The notes under the pieces were generated by a model. That model was given only the letters and a program-made list of their open reading frames with translations. It searched no databases and was not told the DNA's origin. Below are positions 18,291-27,472 of a DNA stretch of 64,000 nucleotides, in pieces (position 1 is the first letter of the stretch; each line of letters opens with the position of its first letter). Position numbers and translations under genes: made by a program. The stretch is from Kordiimonas gwangyangensis DSM 19435 = JCM 12864 (GTDB lineage: Bacteria; Pseudomonadota; Alphaproteobacteria; Sphingomonadales; Kordiimonadaceae). The stretch covers positions 794,893 through 858,892 of the forward strand of contig NZ_AQXF01000001.1 of the NCBI RefSeq assembly GCF_000375545.1, given 5' to 3'.

Positions 18291-18671
18291 ATGTTCAGTC
18301 ATGTCATGCTGGGGGCCGATGATGTCGCCCAGTCGAAAAAATTCTACGACGCCTTGATGGAAACGCTGGGGCACCGCCCCGGCGTGATGGACCAAAAAGG
18401 CCGCTGCTTCTATTTCGAGAAAACCGGCGTTTTCAGCCTCTCGAAGCCGATTGACGGCCAGCCAGCCAGCTGCGGCAACGGCAGCACCATCGGCTTTGTT
18501 GCCGACAGCCCGGAAATGGTTGATGCGTGGCACGCAGCCGGGCTCAAGCATGGCGGCAAGGCGATCGAAGACCCGCCAGGTGTACGCGAGGGTGCGGGCC
18601 AGAAAATGTACCTCGCCTACCTGCGCGACCCGTCAGGCAACAAGATTTGCGCGCTCCACCGCATGGTCTAG
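18291..18671 (+). CDS. VOC family (glyoxalase-like) protein
   Basis: A 126-aa single-domain vicinal-oxygen-chelate protein: FSHVMLGADDVAQSKKFYDALMETLG starts the first beta-alpha-beta-beta-beta unit, and MYLAYLRDPSGNKICALHRM ends the second. Metal ligands are likely H3, the mid-protein region and the C-terminal block. The family includes glyoxalases, dioxygenases and antibiotic-binding proteins, and the substrate here is not determined. It has a GGAGAGGG ribosome site and ends at a bidirectional terminator facing lepB. Confidence 0.85.
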   Translation: MFSHVMLGADDVAQSKKFYDALMETLGHRPGVMDQKGRCFYFEKTGVFSLSKPIDGQPASCGNGSTIGFVADSPEMVDAWHAAGLKHGGKAIEDPPGVREGAGQKMYLAYLRDPSGNKICALHRMV

Positions 18672-18692
18672 TCCATCGGCGTGAACGGAATT

Positions 18693-18730
18693 AAAGAAGC
18701 CCCCGAAATGTTCGGGGGCTTTTTCTTTTA
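18693..18730. terminator. Bidirectional terminator between VOC gene and lepB
   Basis: A 9-bp stem (18698-18706 with 18712-18720, AGCCCCCGA/TCGGGGGCT) with an A-rich left flank and TTTTTCTTTT on the right. Its right end touches the lepB stop codon. Confidence 0.9.
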
Positions 18731-19525
18731 GTCGATCAGGGTGAAGAAGCGGCCGAGTGGTACACCGGCGGGGCAGAAGACATCCTTGCCTTGGTCGCAG
18801 TCATACAGGCTGAAGGTGGTAATGTCGGCGCGGCCCACGAGATAGGCGTGTTTCACATACCCCATGTTCGAGAGCACCCGACTGTCGCTGGAGGCGTCGC
18901 GGTTGTCACCCATCATGAAATAGTGGCCTTGTGGCACGACATAAAGCGATGTGTCGTCATAATCGCCCTTGTCTGTGCGCTCATAAATACGGTGTTTGAC
19001 CCCGTTTGGCAGGGTTTCCTCATATTCCTTCACGCGTTGGTCGAGGCCATTATAATCAGTGTAGTTCACATCACGGAGGAAAGTGCGCTCCACCAGCGTG
19101 CCGTTGATGTAAAGGCGGCCGTGTTTCAATTGCACCGTGTCGCCCGGCAGGCCGATCACCCGCTTGATGAAATCATTGTGGTCCCGGTAGGGCAGCGTGA
19201 AGACCACTACATCTCCGCGGTCCGGCGCGTCGTCAAACAGGCGGCCTTCGGGGATGAAGTCGGGGTCGAAGTGGAAGGAATAGCGGTTATAGCCATAGGA
19301 CAGTTTGGAAACAAAAATCCGGTCCCCGACTTCAAGCGTGGGTTCCATGCTGCCTGACGGAATGTGGAAGCTACCCCAGCCGAAGGTGGTGAAAATCAGG
19401 TAGAAAAGAACAATGACAACAAGGTCTTTGAGAAGCACGAGCGCCTCATTCTTCGCGGGCTCTTCCGCGTCTGCCTTACTGCTTGCCTGACTAGTCTCGG
19501 GTGCCTTGTTGGCGTCGGTTGTCAT
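18728..19525 (-). CDS. lepB: Signal peptidase I
   Basis: The membrane serine protease that removes signal peptides of secreted proteins. It is 265 aa. An N-terminal polar segment is followed by one membrane helix (ALVLLKDLVVIVLFYLIFTTF). The catalytic Ser lies in FHIPSGSMEPTLEVGD and the Lys in RGDVVVFTLP then FIKRVIGLPGD. MMGDNRDASSDSR is the conserved box E. It is divergent from dnaK across a 369-bp intergenic region. Confidence 0.96.
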   Translation of the reverse strand: MTTDANKAPETSQASSKADAEEPAKNEALVLLKDLVVIVLFYLIFTTFGWGSFHIPSGSMEPTLEVGDRIFVSKLSYGYNRYSFHFDPDFIPEGRLFDDAPDRGDVVVFTLPYRDHNDFIKRVIGLPGDTVQLKHGRLYINGTLVERTFLRDVNYTDYNGLDQRVKEYEETLPNGVKHRIYERTDKGDYDDTSLYVVPQGHYFMMGDNRDASSDSRVLSNMGYVKHAYLVGRADITTFSLYDCDQGKDVFCPAGVPLGRFFTLID

Positions 19526-19894
19526 ATGGTCCCCGCCCCTTGGAGTTTGGATTTTTTATCGTTCTGGCTTTTGTCCATTTGAAAGCGAGTTTAGCCCGCA
19601 CCTTCCCATTTTCAATCTTTCTTTGGGGTGTGCGGCGATTTGAAACCTGCCTGTGGCTTTTATGTAAGGGGACAACATATTCTCTGCAATGAGCTTTTTA
19701 GTTGCAGGATCAGGCAAAATTTATGCACCTCCGCCCTTGCGGCGTGCCTTACCCACACCTATATAGGCCGAGAAAGACGCTGGAGGCCGGTCGTTTTGGC
19801 GCCCAGCAGATGAACCAAAAACATGAACCCAAAGAGGCTGTAAAAGGGTGCCGATAGGGCCCAGGCAGTCGGCTTGACGAAGGGAAAAGGTAAT
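19526..19894. other. lepB-dnaK divergent intergenic region
   Basis: A 369-bp gap holding the lepB promoter side and the dnaK heat-shock promoter (listed separately), with a 127-nt dnaK leader after it. I see no CIRCE inverted repeat and no RNA gene. Confidence 0.6.
19736..19767 (+). promoter_or_regulatory. Sigma-32 (RpoH) heat-shock promoter of dnaKJ
   Basis: CTTG (19736-19739), an 18-bp spacer and CCTATATAGG (19758-19767) match the alphaproteobacterial RpoH consensus CTTG-N17/18-CYTATNTNNG at every specified position. It points into dnaK, about 130 bp upstream of the ATG. Confidence 0.88.
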
Positions 19895-21829
19895 ATGGGT
19901 AAAGTAATCGGTATCGATTTGGGTACGACAAACTCGTGCGTAGCCATCATGGACGGCTCCAAGCCGAAAGTTATTGAAAACTCCGAGGGTGCGCGCACCA
20001 CGCCGTCGATCGTTGGTTTCACCGACGGTGGCGAGCGTCTCGTTGGTCAGGCCGCAAAGCGCCAGGCTGTAACGAATGCGCAGGACACCCTGTTCGCGAT
20101 CAAGCGCCTTATCGGCCGCACGTTCGACGATCCGACCACGCAAAAAGACAAGGACATGGTCCCCTACAATATTGTGAAGGCGGACGGTGGCGACGCGTGG
20201 GTTGAAGCCAAGGGCGAAAAATATTCCCCGAGCCAGATCTCGGCCATGATCCTTCAGAAAATGAAGGAAACGGCAGAGAGCTACCTCGGCGAGACGGTTG
20301 ATCAGGCGGTCATCACCGTTCCGGCATACTTCAACGACGCGCAGCGCCAGGCAACCAAAGACGCCGGCAAGATCGCGGGCCTTGAAGTGCTGCGTATCAT
20401 CAACGAGCCTACGGCAGCCGCGCTTGCCTACGGTCTCGAAAAAGAAGACGGCCACACCATTGCGGTGTTTGACCTTGGTGGCGGTACCTTCGACGTATCG
20501 GTTCTCGAAATCGGTGACGGCGTATTTGAAGTGAAGTCGACGAACGGTGACACCTTCCTCGGCGGTGAAGACTTCGACATGCGCCTCGTTGAGTATCTGG
20601 CGGCTGAATTCAAGAAAGAAAACGGCATCGACCTCAAGGGCGACCGTATGGCGCTGCAGCGTCTGAAGGAAGCGGCTGAGAAAGCGAAGATCGAGCTTTC
20701 CTCCTCCACGCAGACGGAAGTGAACCTGCCGTTCATCACCGCTGATGCGTCTGGGCCGAAGCACCTTCAGATCAAGCTGACCCGCGCCAAGCTCGAAAGC
20801 CTTGTGGAAGACCTGATCAAACGCACGCTTGAGCCTTGCAAAAAAGCGCTCAAGGACGCTGGCCTTGCCGCGGGCGAGATCGACGATGTTGTTCTCGTGG
20901 GTGGTCAGACCCGTATGCCGAAAATCCAGGAAGTCGTGAAAGAGTTCTTCGGTCGCGAGCCGCACAAGGGCGTGAACCCGGACGAAGTGGTTGCCATGGG
21001 TGCCGCCATTCAGGCTGGCGTTCTTCAGGGCGACGTGAAGGACGTTCTTCTTCTCGACGTGACCCCGCTGTCGCTCGGTATCGAGACGCTCGGCGGTGTG
21101 TTCACACGCCTTATCGACCGCAACACCACGATCCCGACGAAGAAGGCTCAAGTCTTCTCCACCGCGGAAGACAATCAGGGTGCAGTAACCATCCGCGTCT
21201 TCCAGGGTGAGCGCGAGATGGCTGCCGACAACAAGATGCTCGGTCAGTTTGACCTTGTGGGCATCCCGCCGGCACCACGCGGTGTACCGCAGATTGAAGT
21301 GGCCTTCGATATTGACGCGAACGGCATCGTGAACGTGTCCGCCAAGGACAAGGGCACGGGCAAAGAGCAGCAGATCCGCATCCAGGCATCTGGTGGCCTC
21401 TCTGACGCTGACATTGAGAAGATGGTCAAGGACGCCGAAGCCAACGCTGACGCGGACAAGAAGCGTAAGGAGCTGGTGGAAGCCAAGAACCAGGCTGAAG
21501 CGCTGATCCACTCGGCTGAGAAAAACCTTGATGAGCACAAGGACAAAGTGTCCGACGCTGACAAGGGTGCCATCAACGCCGCGATCACCGACCTTAAGTC
21601 CGCGCTTGAAGGCGACGATGTCGACGCCATCAAGCAAAAGACCGAAGTGCTGGCTCAAGCCACCATGAAGATGGGCGAGCAGATTTATAAAGCTGGCCAG
21701 GAAGCAGGTGGCGCAGACGCTGATGCAGCAGACGCCGCACAGGCCGACGCGGCGGCGAAAGCAGCTGATGACGGTGACGATGTGGTTGACGTGGACTTTG
21801 AAGAAGTCGACGAAAACGACAAGAAATAA
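19895..21829 (+). CDS. dnaK: Chaperone DnaK (Hsp70)
   Basis: The ATP-driven Hsp70 chaperone, 644 aa. The start is [21 protein letters not shown], with an AGGGAAAAGG ribosome site. The ATPase signature motifs are [19 protein letters not shown] and [22 protein letters not shown]. The substrate domain follows [13 protein letters not shown]. The alanine-rich C-terminal tail ends in [14 protein letters not shown], the EEVD-like end of bacterial DnaK. It is under a sigma-32 promoter and followed by dnaJ. Confidence 0.98.
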   Translation: MGKVIGIDLGTTNSCVAIMDGSKPKVIENSEGARTTPSIVGFTDGGERLVGQAAKRQAVTNAQDTLFAIKRLIGRTFDDPTTQKDKDMVPYNIVKADGGDAWVEAKGEKYSPSQISAMILQKMKETAESYLGETVDQAVITVPAYFNDAQRQATKDAGKIAGLEVLRIINEPTAAALAYGLEKEDGHTIAVFDLGGGTFDVSVLEIGDGVFEVKSTNGDTFLGGEDFDMRLVEYLAAEFKKENGIDLKGDRMALQRLKEAAEKAKIELSSSTQTEVNLPFITADASGPKHLQIKLTRAKLESLVEDLIKRTLEPCKKALKDAGLAAGEIDDVVLVGGQTRMPKIQEVVKEFFGREPHKGVNPDEVVAMGAAIQAGVLQGDVKDVLLLDVTPLSLGIETLGGVFTRLIDRNTTIPTKKAQVFSTAEDNQGAVTIRVFQGEREMAADNKMLGQFDLVGIPPAPRGVPQIEVAFDIDANGIVNVSAKDKGTGKEQQIRIQASGGLSDADIEKMVKDAEANADADKKRKELVEAKNQAEALIHSAEKNLDEHKDKVSDADKGAINAAITDLKSALEGDDVDAIKQKTEVLAQATMKMGEQIYKAGQEAGGADADAADAAQADAAAKAADDGDDVVDVDFEEVDENDKK

Positions 21830-21893
21830 GATGGCTGCCTGAAGCCATCCGGAACATGGGCGCCGCCTCCCACATTTGTGGCGGGCGGCGTCT
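21830..21893 (+). promoter_or_regulatory. Tandem hairpins between dnaK and dnaJ
   Basis: GATGGCT/AGCCATC (21833-21849) and a longer GC-rich stem CGCCGCC with GGCGGCG (21861-21867 with 21884-21890) lie in the 138-bp dnaK-dnaJ gap, without a T-run. They may stabilise or process the dnaK mRNA, or lower read-through into dnaJ. Confidence 0.5.
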
Positions 21894-21967
21894 GACTTCC
21901 GGGGCTGGCGCGCTTTTTAGGGAAAGCGGGCACGGTGTGGCGAGGCAAACAGCGCGGGGAGCCGCTT

Positions 21968-23116
21968 ATGTCAAAACAGGATTATTACGAGCTCTTGGGC
22001 GTCGCGCGGGATGCGGACGAAAAAGTGCTCAAGGCTGCCTTCCGTAAGGCAGCGATGAAGTATCACCCGGACAAAAACCCGGGCGATGCGGAAGCTGAGA
22101 AAAAGTTCAAGGAAATCGGCGAAGCTTACGACGTCCTCAAGGATGCGGAGAAGCGCGCCGCTTATGACCGCTATGGTCATGCCGCGTTCGAGCATGGCAT
22201 GGGTGGCGGTGGCCGCGGGCATGCGGGTGCAGGCGGTTTTGATTTCTCAGACGTATTCGAAGAATTTTTCGGTGATTTCATGGGCGGTGGCGGCGGTCGC
22301 CGTCGGCGTGGCGGTGGCGCGGCAAGTGGCCGCGGCAACGACCTGCGCTTCAACATGGAAATCACGCTCGAGGACGCTTTCCGCGGCAAGACCGACCAAA
22401 TCAAGGTACCGACAAGTGTGGCGTGTGAGCCGTGCTCGGGTTCCGGCGCGGAGCCGGGCTCCAAGCCAGAGATTTGCGGCACCTGTGGCGGCGCGGGTAA
22501 AGTGCGCGCGAGCCAGGGCTTCTTCATGGTGGAACGCACCTGCCCCACGTGCCAAGGCACCGGCAGCGTGATAATCAACCCGTGCAAGTCCTGCGGTGGC
22601 GCGGGTCGTGTACGCAAGGAAAAGACGCTTCAGGTCAAAATCCCGCAAGGGGTTGAAGAAGGCACGCGCATCCGGCTTGCCGGTGAAGGCGAAGCGGGCA
22701 CCCGCGGTGCACCCCCCGGTGACCTTTATATTTTCCTCTCCATCCGCCCGCACCCCATCTTCAAACGCGACGGTGACATGCTCTATTGCCAGGTGCCGAT
22801 CCCGATGGCGACAGCCACCCTCGGTGGTGACATCGAGGTGCCGACAATTGAAGGCAAACGTGCACGCATCAAGGTACCGGAAGGCACGCAAAGTGGCCGC
22901 CAGTTCCGCCTGCGCGGCAAGGGTATGCCTGAGCTTAACGGCGGTTTCACCGGTGACATGATCATCGAGACGCAGGTCGAGACGCCGATGAACCTGACCA
23001 AACGCCAGCGTGAGCTGATGGAAGAGTTCGCGGCTGAAAGCGGCGATAATGTTTCCCCGCGTTCAGAAGGTTTCTTCTCGAAAGTGAAGGAACTGTGGGA
23101 CGACCTCACCGAATAG
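21968..23116 (+). CDS. dnaJ: Chaperone DnaJ (Hsp40)
   Basis: The J-domain co-chaperone of DnaK, 382 aa from [12 protein letters not shown], where GGGGAG lies about 7 nt upstream. The J domain has the HPD tripeptide in [11 protein letters not shown] Gly-rich linker follows (about 75-130). The zinc domain has four CxxCxGxG repeats ([32 protein letters not shown]), and the C-terminal substrate domains follow ([19 protein letters not shown]). It is probably co-transcribed with dnaK from the sigma-32 promoter. Confidence 0.98.
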   Translation: MSKQDYYELLGVARDADEKVLKAAFRKAAMKYHPDKNPGDAEAEKKFKEIGEAYDVLKDAEKRAAYDRYGHAAFEHGMGGGGRGHAGAGGFDFSDVFEEFFGDFMGGGGGRRRRGGGAASGRGNDLRFNMEITLEDAFRGKTDQIKVPTSVACEPCSGSGAEPGSKPEICGTCGGAGKVRASQGFFMVERTCPTCQGTGSVIINPCKSCGGAGRVRKEKTLQVKIPQGVEEGTRIRLAGEGEAGTRGAPPGDLYIFLSIRPHPIFKRDGDMLYCQVPIPMATATLGGDIEVPTIEGKRARIKVPEGTQSGRQFRLRGKGMPELNGGFTGDMIIETQVETPMNLTKRQRELMEEFAAESGDNVSPRSEGFFSKVKELWDDLTE

Positions 23117-23140
23117 CGGTCTAACGAGTTCAAACGATAA

Positions 23141-23170
23141 AAAGCCGCCTCATCGGGCGGCTTTTTTCTT
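23141..23170. terminator. dnaJ terminator overlapping the end of the convergent gene
   Basis: An 8-bp stem AAGCCGCC (23142-23149) with GGCGGCTT (23156-23163) and a T-run to 23167. The right arm is inside the last codons (K-K-K-A-A-R) of the convergent membrane-protein gene, whose A-rich lysine codons supply the T-run. Confidence 0.85.
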
Positions 23171-24217
23171 GTTGGCCTCAATGGCCTGCCATGTGTCGGA
23201 CGAGATATCACAGAGCCGCCATTCGGCGAGTTTTCCCCAGTTGTTGCAGTGCTCACGCACGCGCTTCGGGAACCATTCCCACGCGCGCAGCAGCCAAATG
23301 TTGCCACCCTTAGGCGCGCCCACAAGCGGGCCGGATTTCACTGGGCGCAGGGAGAAGTCCTTGAAGGTGAGTGTGCTCTCACGCGGTAGGCCAAGCCCTT
23401 CGGGCAGATGGAGCGCAAAGGTAAACCGCTCGTATGGTTTAGCGCTGTCGGTGAGCGAGCTTGTGCGTTCAGGGTATGCCTGCGCTATCGGGCGCAGGGC
23501 AAAACATTTGTCCGCGTCCGGCGCGCAAGTCACCAGCGCCACATCGCCGATGGTGTGCGAGACAGTGGTGACCACCCGGCCATTTTTGATCGACGGCTGT
23601 TTGATTGTGCTGGTGGTCGCAAGATAAAGGTCAAACGGCAGGTCAGCCTCGATTTTCGGGAAAAGGAAACGCTGACCGCGGCCATAGGGCACGACGCGAG
23701 GCCAGAATTCATGCCGCTGCACCCACACATCAAGCGCGCGTTCCTCCACCGTCGTAACGGTTGCCGGAATCTCGCGCCCACCATAGACAATCGTGAACTG
23801 AACTGTGGTTACATCGCGCTCAAAAACCGGGCTGTTGTTGGTAAACCCCAGTTCGAGCGCCGTGCGACCAAGGCATACGGCAGAGAGCGTAGCCATGACG
23901 AGGAGCAGAAGCGCACGCCCGAAATTCATGGGAACCAGCCCCAGCCCGTTGGCCGCCCGCATGATATCAGCTGCCGCACCAACGGTGAGCGCAAAAGCGA
24001 CCGCGCCAATGCCAAGGTAAACCTGCAGCGGCGATGCCCAGGTGATGCCACCCCATACCAGAAATACGAAGGTGCAGGTGACCATATAGGTCAGCAGCAA
24101 CATTTTCCACTGATGGCGGGCATGCAGCCAGCGTGTCACCGGGGACGCAAGCAGGATTGCGACGGCAATCAGCGCAAGGCTGCCGATGACAAACACAGAT
24201 GTACTGAGGTTGGTCAT
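23150..24217 (-). CDS. Hypothetical membrane protein with large periplasmic domain
   Basis: I do not recognise the family. The 355-aa protein has four hydrophobic helices in the first 120 residues (about 8-28, 38-60, 66-84, 100-117), then a roughly 230-residue soluble domain that would sit outside the membrane. That domain has two cysteines (VTCAPDADKCFAL) that could form a disulphide, and later another pair (REHCNNWG, WRLCDISSD). The C-terminal KKKAAR tail overlaps the dnaJ terminator. It starts 11 bp downstream of a TetR gene, so the two are probably co-transcribed. Confidence 0.7.
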   Translation of the reverse strand: MTNLSTSVFVIGSLALIAVAILLASPVTRWLHARHQWKMLLLTYMVTCTFVFLVWGGITWASPLQVYLGIGAVAFALTVGAAADIMRAANGLGLVPMNFGRALLLLVMATLSAVCLGRTALELGFTNNSPVFERDVTTVQFTIVYGGREIPATVTTVEERALDVWVQRHEFWPRVVPYGRGQRFLFPKIEADLPFDLYLATTSTIKQPSIKNGRVVTTVSHTIGDVALVTCAPDADKCFALRPIAQAYPERTSSLTDSAKPYERFTFALHLPEGLGLPRESTLTFKDFSLRPVKSGPLVGAPKGGNIWLLRAWEWFPKRVREHCNNWGKLAEWRLCDISSDTWQAIEANKKKAAR

Positions 24218-24227
24218 AAAGGCGGGG

Positions 24228-24833
24228 TTAGCTCACATAAGCACTCAAGAGCCGGGCGATTTCAAGGATTAGCGCGTCGGCTTCCGCCTCGTCGTCTTCC
24301 TCAATCGCCTGATCTACCAGGATGGACACCGTGGTTACCATGGTTCGCATCATGGCGGCTTCGCGGTGGTCCGGCAGGCTCACCCCCGAGACCGCGAGAA
24401 TATTGCGCACCATCGCTGCGAGGCTACTGTCGAGGCCCGGTGTCACTTCCCAAAGCGAGCGCTGGCTGTTGGCCCAGCGGGTCAGCGGGCGAAAGCTCGG
24501 GTGCTCACGCGCGGCAAGCCAGAAGGTGCGGATCAGCTCCTCCAGCGTGATGCGGACAGACTGGCCGGGCGGTGTTGCGGCCAGCGCTTCAGCCACCTTT
24601 TGCTCCACCTCATTGTAAGCGGTGTCATAAAGGTTCGACAGGATATCATCCCGGTCTTCGAAATACTGGTACACCGATCCCACGGGTACGCCCGCTTTGC
24701 TGGAGATACCCGTGGTGGTGACCGCAAGCGGTCCTTCCTCCACAAGCAGCTTCTCCGCGCCAAGCAAAATGGCATTGCGCCGCTTGATCGCCCGCGCCTG
24801 TGTCGGGATCTTCTTTGGTGGTCGTGTTCTCAA
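24228..24833 (-). CDS. TetR/AcrR family transcriptional regulator
   Basis: A 201-aa TetR repressor. The N-terminal HTH is AVTTTGISSKAGVPVGSVYQYFEDRDDILSNLYDTA, with the usual G-V-Y-x-Y-F recognition helix. The C-terminal half is an effector-binding helical domain of unknown ligand. It is divergent from the beta-helix/cytochrome/TonB receptor operon across 185 bp that contains a candidate operator, so it may control that operon, itself and the downstream membrane protein. Confidence 0.88.
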   Translation of the reverse strand: MRTRPPKKIPTQARAIKRRNAILLGAEKLLVEEGPLAVTTTGISSKAGVPVGSVYQYFEDRDDILSNLYDTAYNEVEQKVAEALAATPPGQSVRITLEELIRTFWLAAREHPSFRPLTRWANSQRSLWEVTPGLDSSLAAMVRNILAVSGVSLPDHREAAMMRTMVTTVSILVDQAIEEDDEAEADALILEIARLLSAYVS

Positions 24834-24910
24834 GTGCCCCTCACCGCCTTCCGGTCATCGCCCAATCCCCGGCAGCTTAGCTGCAAAAGCGGGGGCGTCA
24901 AATAATGATA

Positions 24911-24938
24911 AAATGAAACGCTTTCACTTTTTCTTGAC
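24911..24938. promoter_or_regulatory. Candidate TetR operator / promoter region
   Basis: TGAAACGCTTTCA (24914-24926) has 5-bp inverted arms (TGAAA/TTTCA) around CGC, and TTGACG (24933-24938) just after could be a -35 for the rightward operon. The -10 is unclear. The position between divergent tetR and the operon is the main support. Confidence 0.4.
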
Positions 24939-25018
24939 GAATGACAAACAAGGGCGCATGCTGCACTTAAGTTTTAATGGCTTCCATTGCATCTGCGTGA
25001 TGGAAGCGGGAGGGGGAA

Positions 25019-26257
25019 ATGATGAAAAACACCGTGAAGGCCTTTTTGGCCGTCATTTTTGCTGTTGTGGCCACGCCGCTCGCGCTGGCGCAATCCGTCA
25101 TTGAGATCGAGCCTGGCGAAGGCGTGCAGGAAGCGCTTCAGGAAGCGCTGATCATGGCCGAACCCGGCAGCGTGATCGAGCTTAAAGCCGGCCGCTATGA
25201 ATTTACCGGTGGTCTCTCCCTCGATGTTGAAAACATCACCCTGCGCGGTGCTGGTATGAACGAGACTGTGTTGTCGTTTGCAGGTCAGACCTCGGGGTCC
25301 GAAGGGCTCCTGATCACCGCGGGTGGCGCGCGTGTTGAAGCACTGGCGGTTGAAGATACGCCCGGCGACGGCATCAAGGCCAAGGGTGTTGATATCGTCA
25401 CCTTCAAGGATGTGCGCGTGGAATGGACCCGTGGCCCGAATGCTGAAAACGGTGCTTACGGCCTCTATCCGGTCGAGAGCAAAAACGTGCTGATTGATGG
25501 CTGTGTGGTCAAAGGTGCTTCGGACGCGGGCATCTATGTGGGCCAAAGCCAGCAGATCATCGTGCGCAACAGCCGTGCGGAACTGAACGTGGCCGGTATC
25601 GAGATCGAGAACAGCTATTTCGCGGATGTGTACAACAATGTCGCCACCCACAACACAGGCGGCATTCTGGTCTTTGACCTGCCCAACCTGCCGCAAATGG
25701 GCGGCCACAGTGTGAAGGTTTATAATAACAAGGTAGTTGCGAACGATACGCCGAACTTTGCCCCTCCCGGCAATATCGTGGCAACCGTGCCCATGGGCAC
25801 CGGCATCATGGTGATGGCGAACCGTGAAGTTGAGATTTTCGACAACGAACTCTCTGACAATGCGTCAACGAACATTCTTCTGGTCGCTTACCCACGCGAA
25901 TATAATGACCCCACCTACAACCCGCTGCCGCGCGCCATTTATGTGCACGGTAACAAACACGGAAAAGCAGGTTTTGCGCCTGACCAGGCTGTCAAAGACA
26001 TCATTGAACCGCGCACTGGCACGCCGGTACCGCATATTGTCTGGGACGGTGCGGTGGACGGTATCTGGGCGGCGTTCTTTGGTCCCGATGATGAAAACGC
26101 GATTTATATCAGCGAGCCTGAGGGCACCACATTCGCCAACCTGCAGTTCGTCAAGGACATGATCCTGCCGTGGGGTGCGTCCGTGGATACCGATATTGAA
26201 GACTATGCCGGCGAATTGCCGTCGCGTGCTGCGGTTACCCTGCCGCAGGAAAAATAA
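25019..26257 (+). CDS. Secreted parallel beta-helix protein (SO_2931-like)
   Basis: A 412-aa exported protein: signal peptide of about 25 residues (KAFLAVIFAVVATPLALAQ, cleavage after ALAQ or so), then a right-handed beta-helix built from PbH1-type repeats (for example NITLRGAGMNETVLSF, NVLIDGCVVKGASDAGIYVG, IIVRNSRAELNVAGIEIENS, VEIFDNELSDNASTNILLV). Such proteins often bind or cleave polysaccharides, but no catalytic set can be named. It is followed by a diheme cytochrome (36 bp) and a TonB receptor, a trio found together in Shewanella SO_2930/2931-type loci. A strong GGAGGGGG ribosome site precedes ATGATG. Confidence 0.82.
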   Translation: MMKNTVKAFLAVIFAVVATPLALAQSVIEIEPGEGVQEALQEALIMAEPGSVIELKAGRYEFTGGLSLDVENITLRGAGMNETVLSFAGQTSGSEGLLITAGGARVEALAVEDTPGDGIKAKGVDIVTFKDVRVEWTRGPNAENGAYGLYPVESKNVLIDGCVVKGASDAGIYVGQSQQIIVRNSRAELNVAGIEIENSYFADVYNNVATHNTGGILVFDLPNLPQMGGHSVKVYNNKVVANDTPNFAPPGNIVATVPMGTGIMVMANREVEIFDNELSDNASTNILLVAYPREYNDPTYNPLPRAIYVHGNKHGKAGFAPDQAVKDIIEPRTGTPVPHIVWDGAVDGIWAAFFGPDDENAIYISEPEGTTFANLQFVKDMILPWGASVDTDIEDYAGELPSRAAVTLPQEK

Positions 26258-26293
26258 AAAGCTGTTTCGATAAGGAGAATAGGAGGAAAGCCC

Positions 26294-27355
26294 TTGTTCA
26301 GACGTGTTTTGAGTGTTCTTGCCGCCGCCCTTTTGAGTATGACCACCATCGCTGCGGTGGCACGGGCCGAGATCAACGATGCTGCGCTTCTGGCGGCGCG
26401 GCCGGCTAAACTACTGTCTGAATACGGGCTTTTCAGTGATTATGCGAACCAGATGCCTGCTGAAGGTGTTGTCCCCTACGCGCTGATCACGCCGCTTTTT
26501 ACCGACTATGCACACAAGTTCCGCTTTGTTTATGTGCCGAAGGGCGAACACGCCACCTATGACGCCAAGGAAGTGATGAACTTCCCGGTTGGGTCTGTGC
26601 TGGTGAAAACCTTCGCCTACCCCGCCGATTTCCGCGCCCCTGAAAAAGACATCCGCATCATTGAGACGCGTCTGCTGATCCGTCAGGAAAAGGGCTGGAA
26701 CGCCTGGGCTTATGTTTATGATGAGGAGCTGAAGGACGCGGTCCTCAAGGTCGCCGGTAAAACCCTGCCGGTTGAATGGACCGATGAAGCAGGCAACGCG
26801 CGGTCGACCAATTATGTGGTGCCGAACAAGAACCAGTGCAAAGGCTGCCACACCTACAATAAGGAATTCTCCCCCATTGGCCCCAAGGCGCGGAACCTGA
26901 ATATGGATTACAAATATCCCGCAGGGTCCGAAAACCAGCTTGCGCATTGGTCGCGCGTTGGCGTGCTTGAAGGTGCGCCAGCGCCCGCTGATGCGCCGCG
27001 TGTGCCTGATTTCCTTGACGCCAGTGCGCCTGTTGATGCCCGCGCCCGCGCCTATCTTGATGTGAACTGCGCGCACTGCCACCGCCTTGAAGGCCCGGCA
27101 AGCACCTCCGGCCTGTTCCTCACATGGGATGAGGCCAACAAAACCCAGTGGGGCTACAAAAAACGGCCCGTTGCTGCGGGTCGCGGCTCCGGTGGGCTTG
27201 ACTATGACATTATGCCGGGCAAGCCCGACCAGTCGATCCTTGTGTACCGGCTGCAGTCGCTTGATCCGGGAGTGATGATGCCTGAGGTGGGACGCACCAT
27301 GGTGCACGAGGAAGGCATCGCGCTTCTGAAGGAATGGATTGCCAGTATCGAGTAG
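26294..27355 (+). CDS. SO2930-type diheme c-type cytochrome
   Basis: A 353-aa periplasmic protein. The start is a TTG at 26294, chosen because AGGAGGA lies 7 nt upstream and it gives a clean signal peptide ending in VARA-EIND. Two haem-binding CxxCH motifs are seen: CKGCH (about residue 182) and CAHCH (about residue 260). MPEVGRTMVHEEG near the end may supply an axial Met. The substrate or electron partner is not known. The gene follows the beta-helix gene and precedes a TonB-dependent receptor. Confidence 0.87.
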   Translation: MFRRVLSVLAAALLSMTTIAAVARAEINDAALLAARPAKLLSEYGLFSDYANQMPAEGVVPYALITPLFTDYAHKFRFVYVPKGEHATYDAKEVMNFPVGSVLVKTFAYPADFRAPEKDIRIIETRLLIRQEKGWNAWAYVYDEELKDAVLKVAGKTLPVEWTDEAGNARSTNYVVPNKNQCKGCHTYNKEFSPIGPKARNLNMDYKYPAGSENQLAHWSRVGVLEGAPAPADAPRVPDFLDASAPVDARARAYLDVNCAHCHRLEGPASTSGLFLTWDEANKTQWGYKKRPVAAGRGSGGLDYDIMPGKPDQSILVYRLQSLDPGVMMPEVGRTMVHEEGIALLKEWIASIE

Positions 27356-27472
27356 GGAGTACTGAGTAACAGTGAGGAAACAGGCGCTGCGCTCAAGTGG
27401 GGGGCGCGTCCGCCTGTAGGGGACTAAATCATCGCGGCCTGCCAGAGTGCCGCCATATCGGGAGGGGAGCCC

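Noticed and set aside
19526-19735. A CIRCE element or RNA gene upstream of dnaK
   Set aside because: No TTAGCACTC-N9-GAGTGCTAA repeat or RNA fold was seen. The sigma-32 promoter explains the control.
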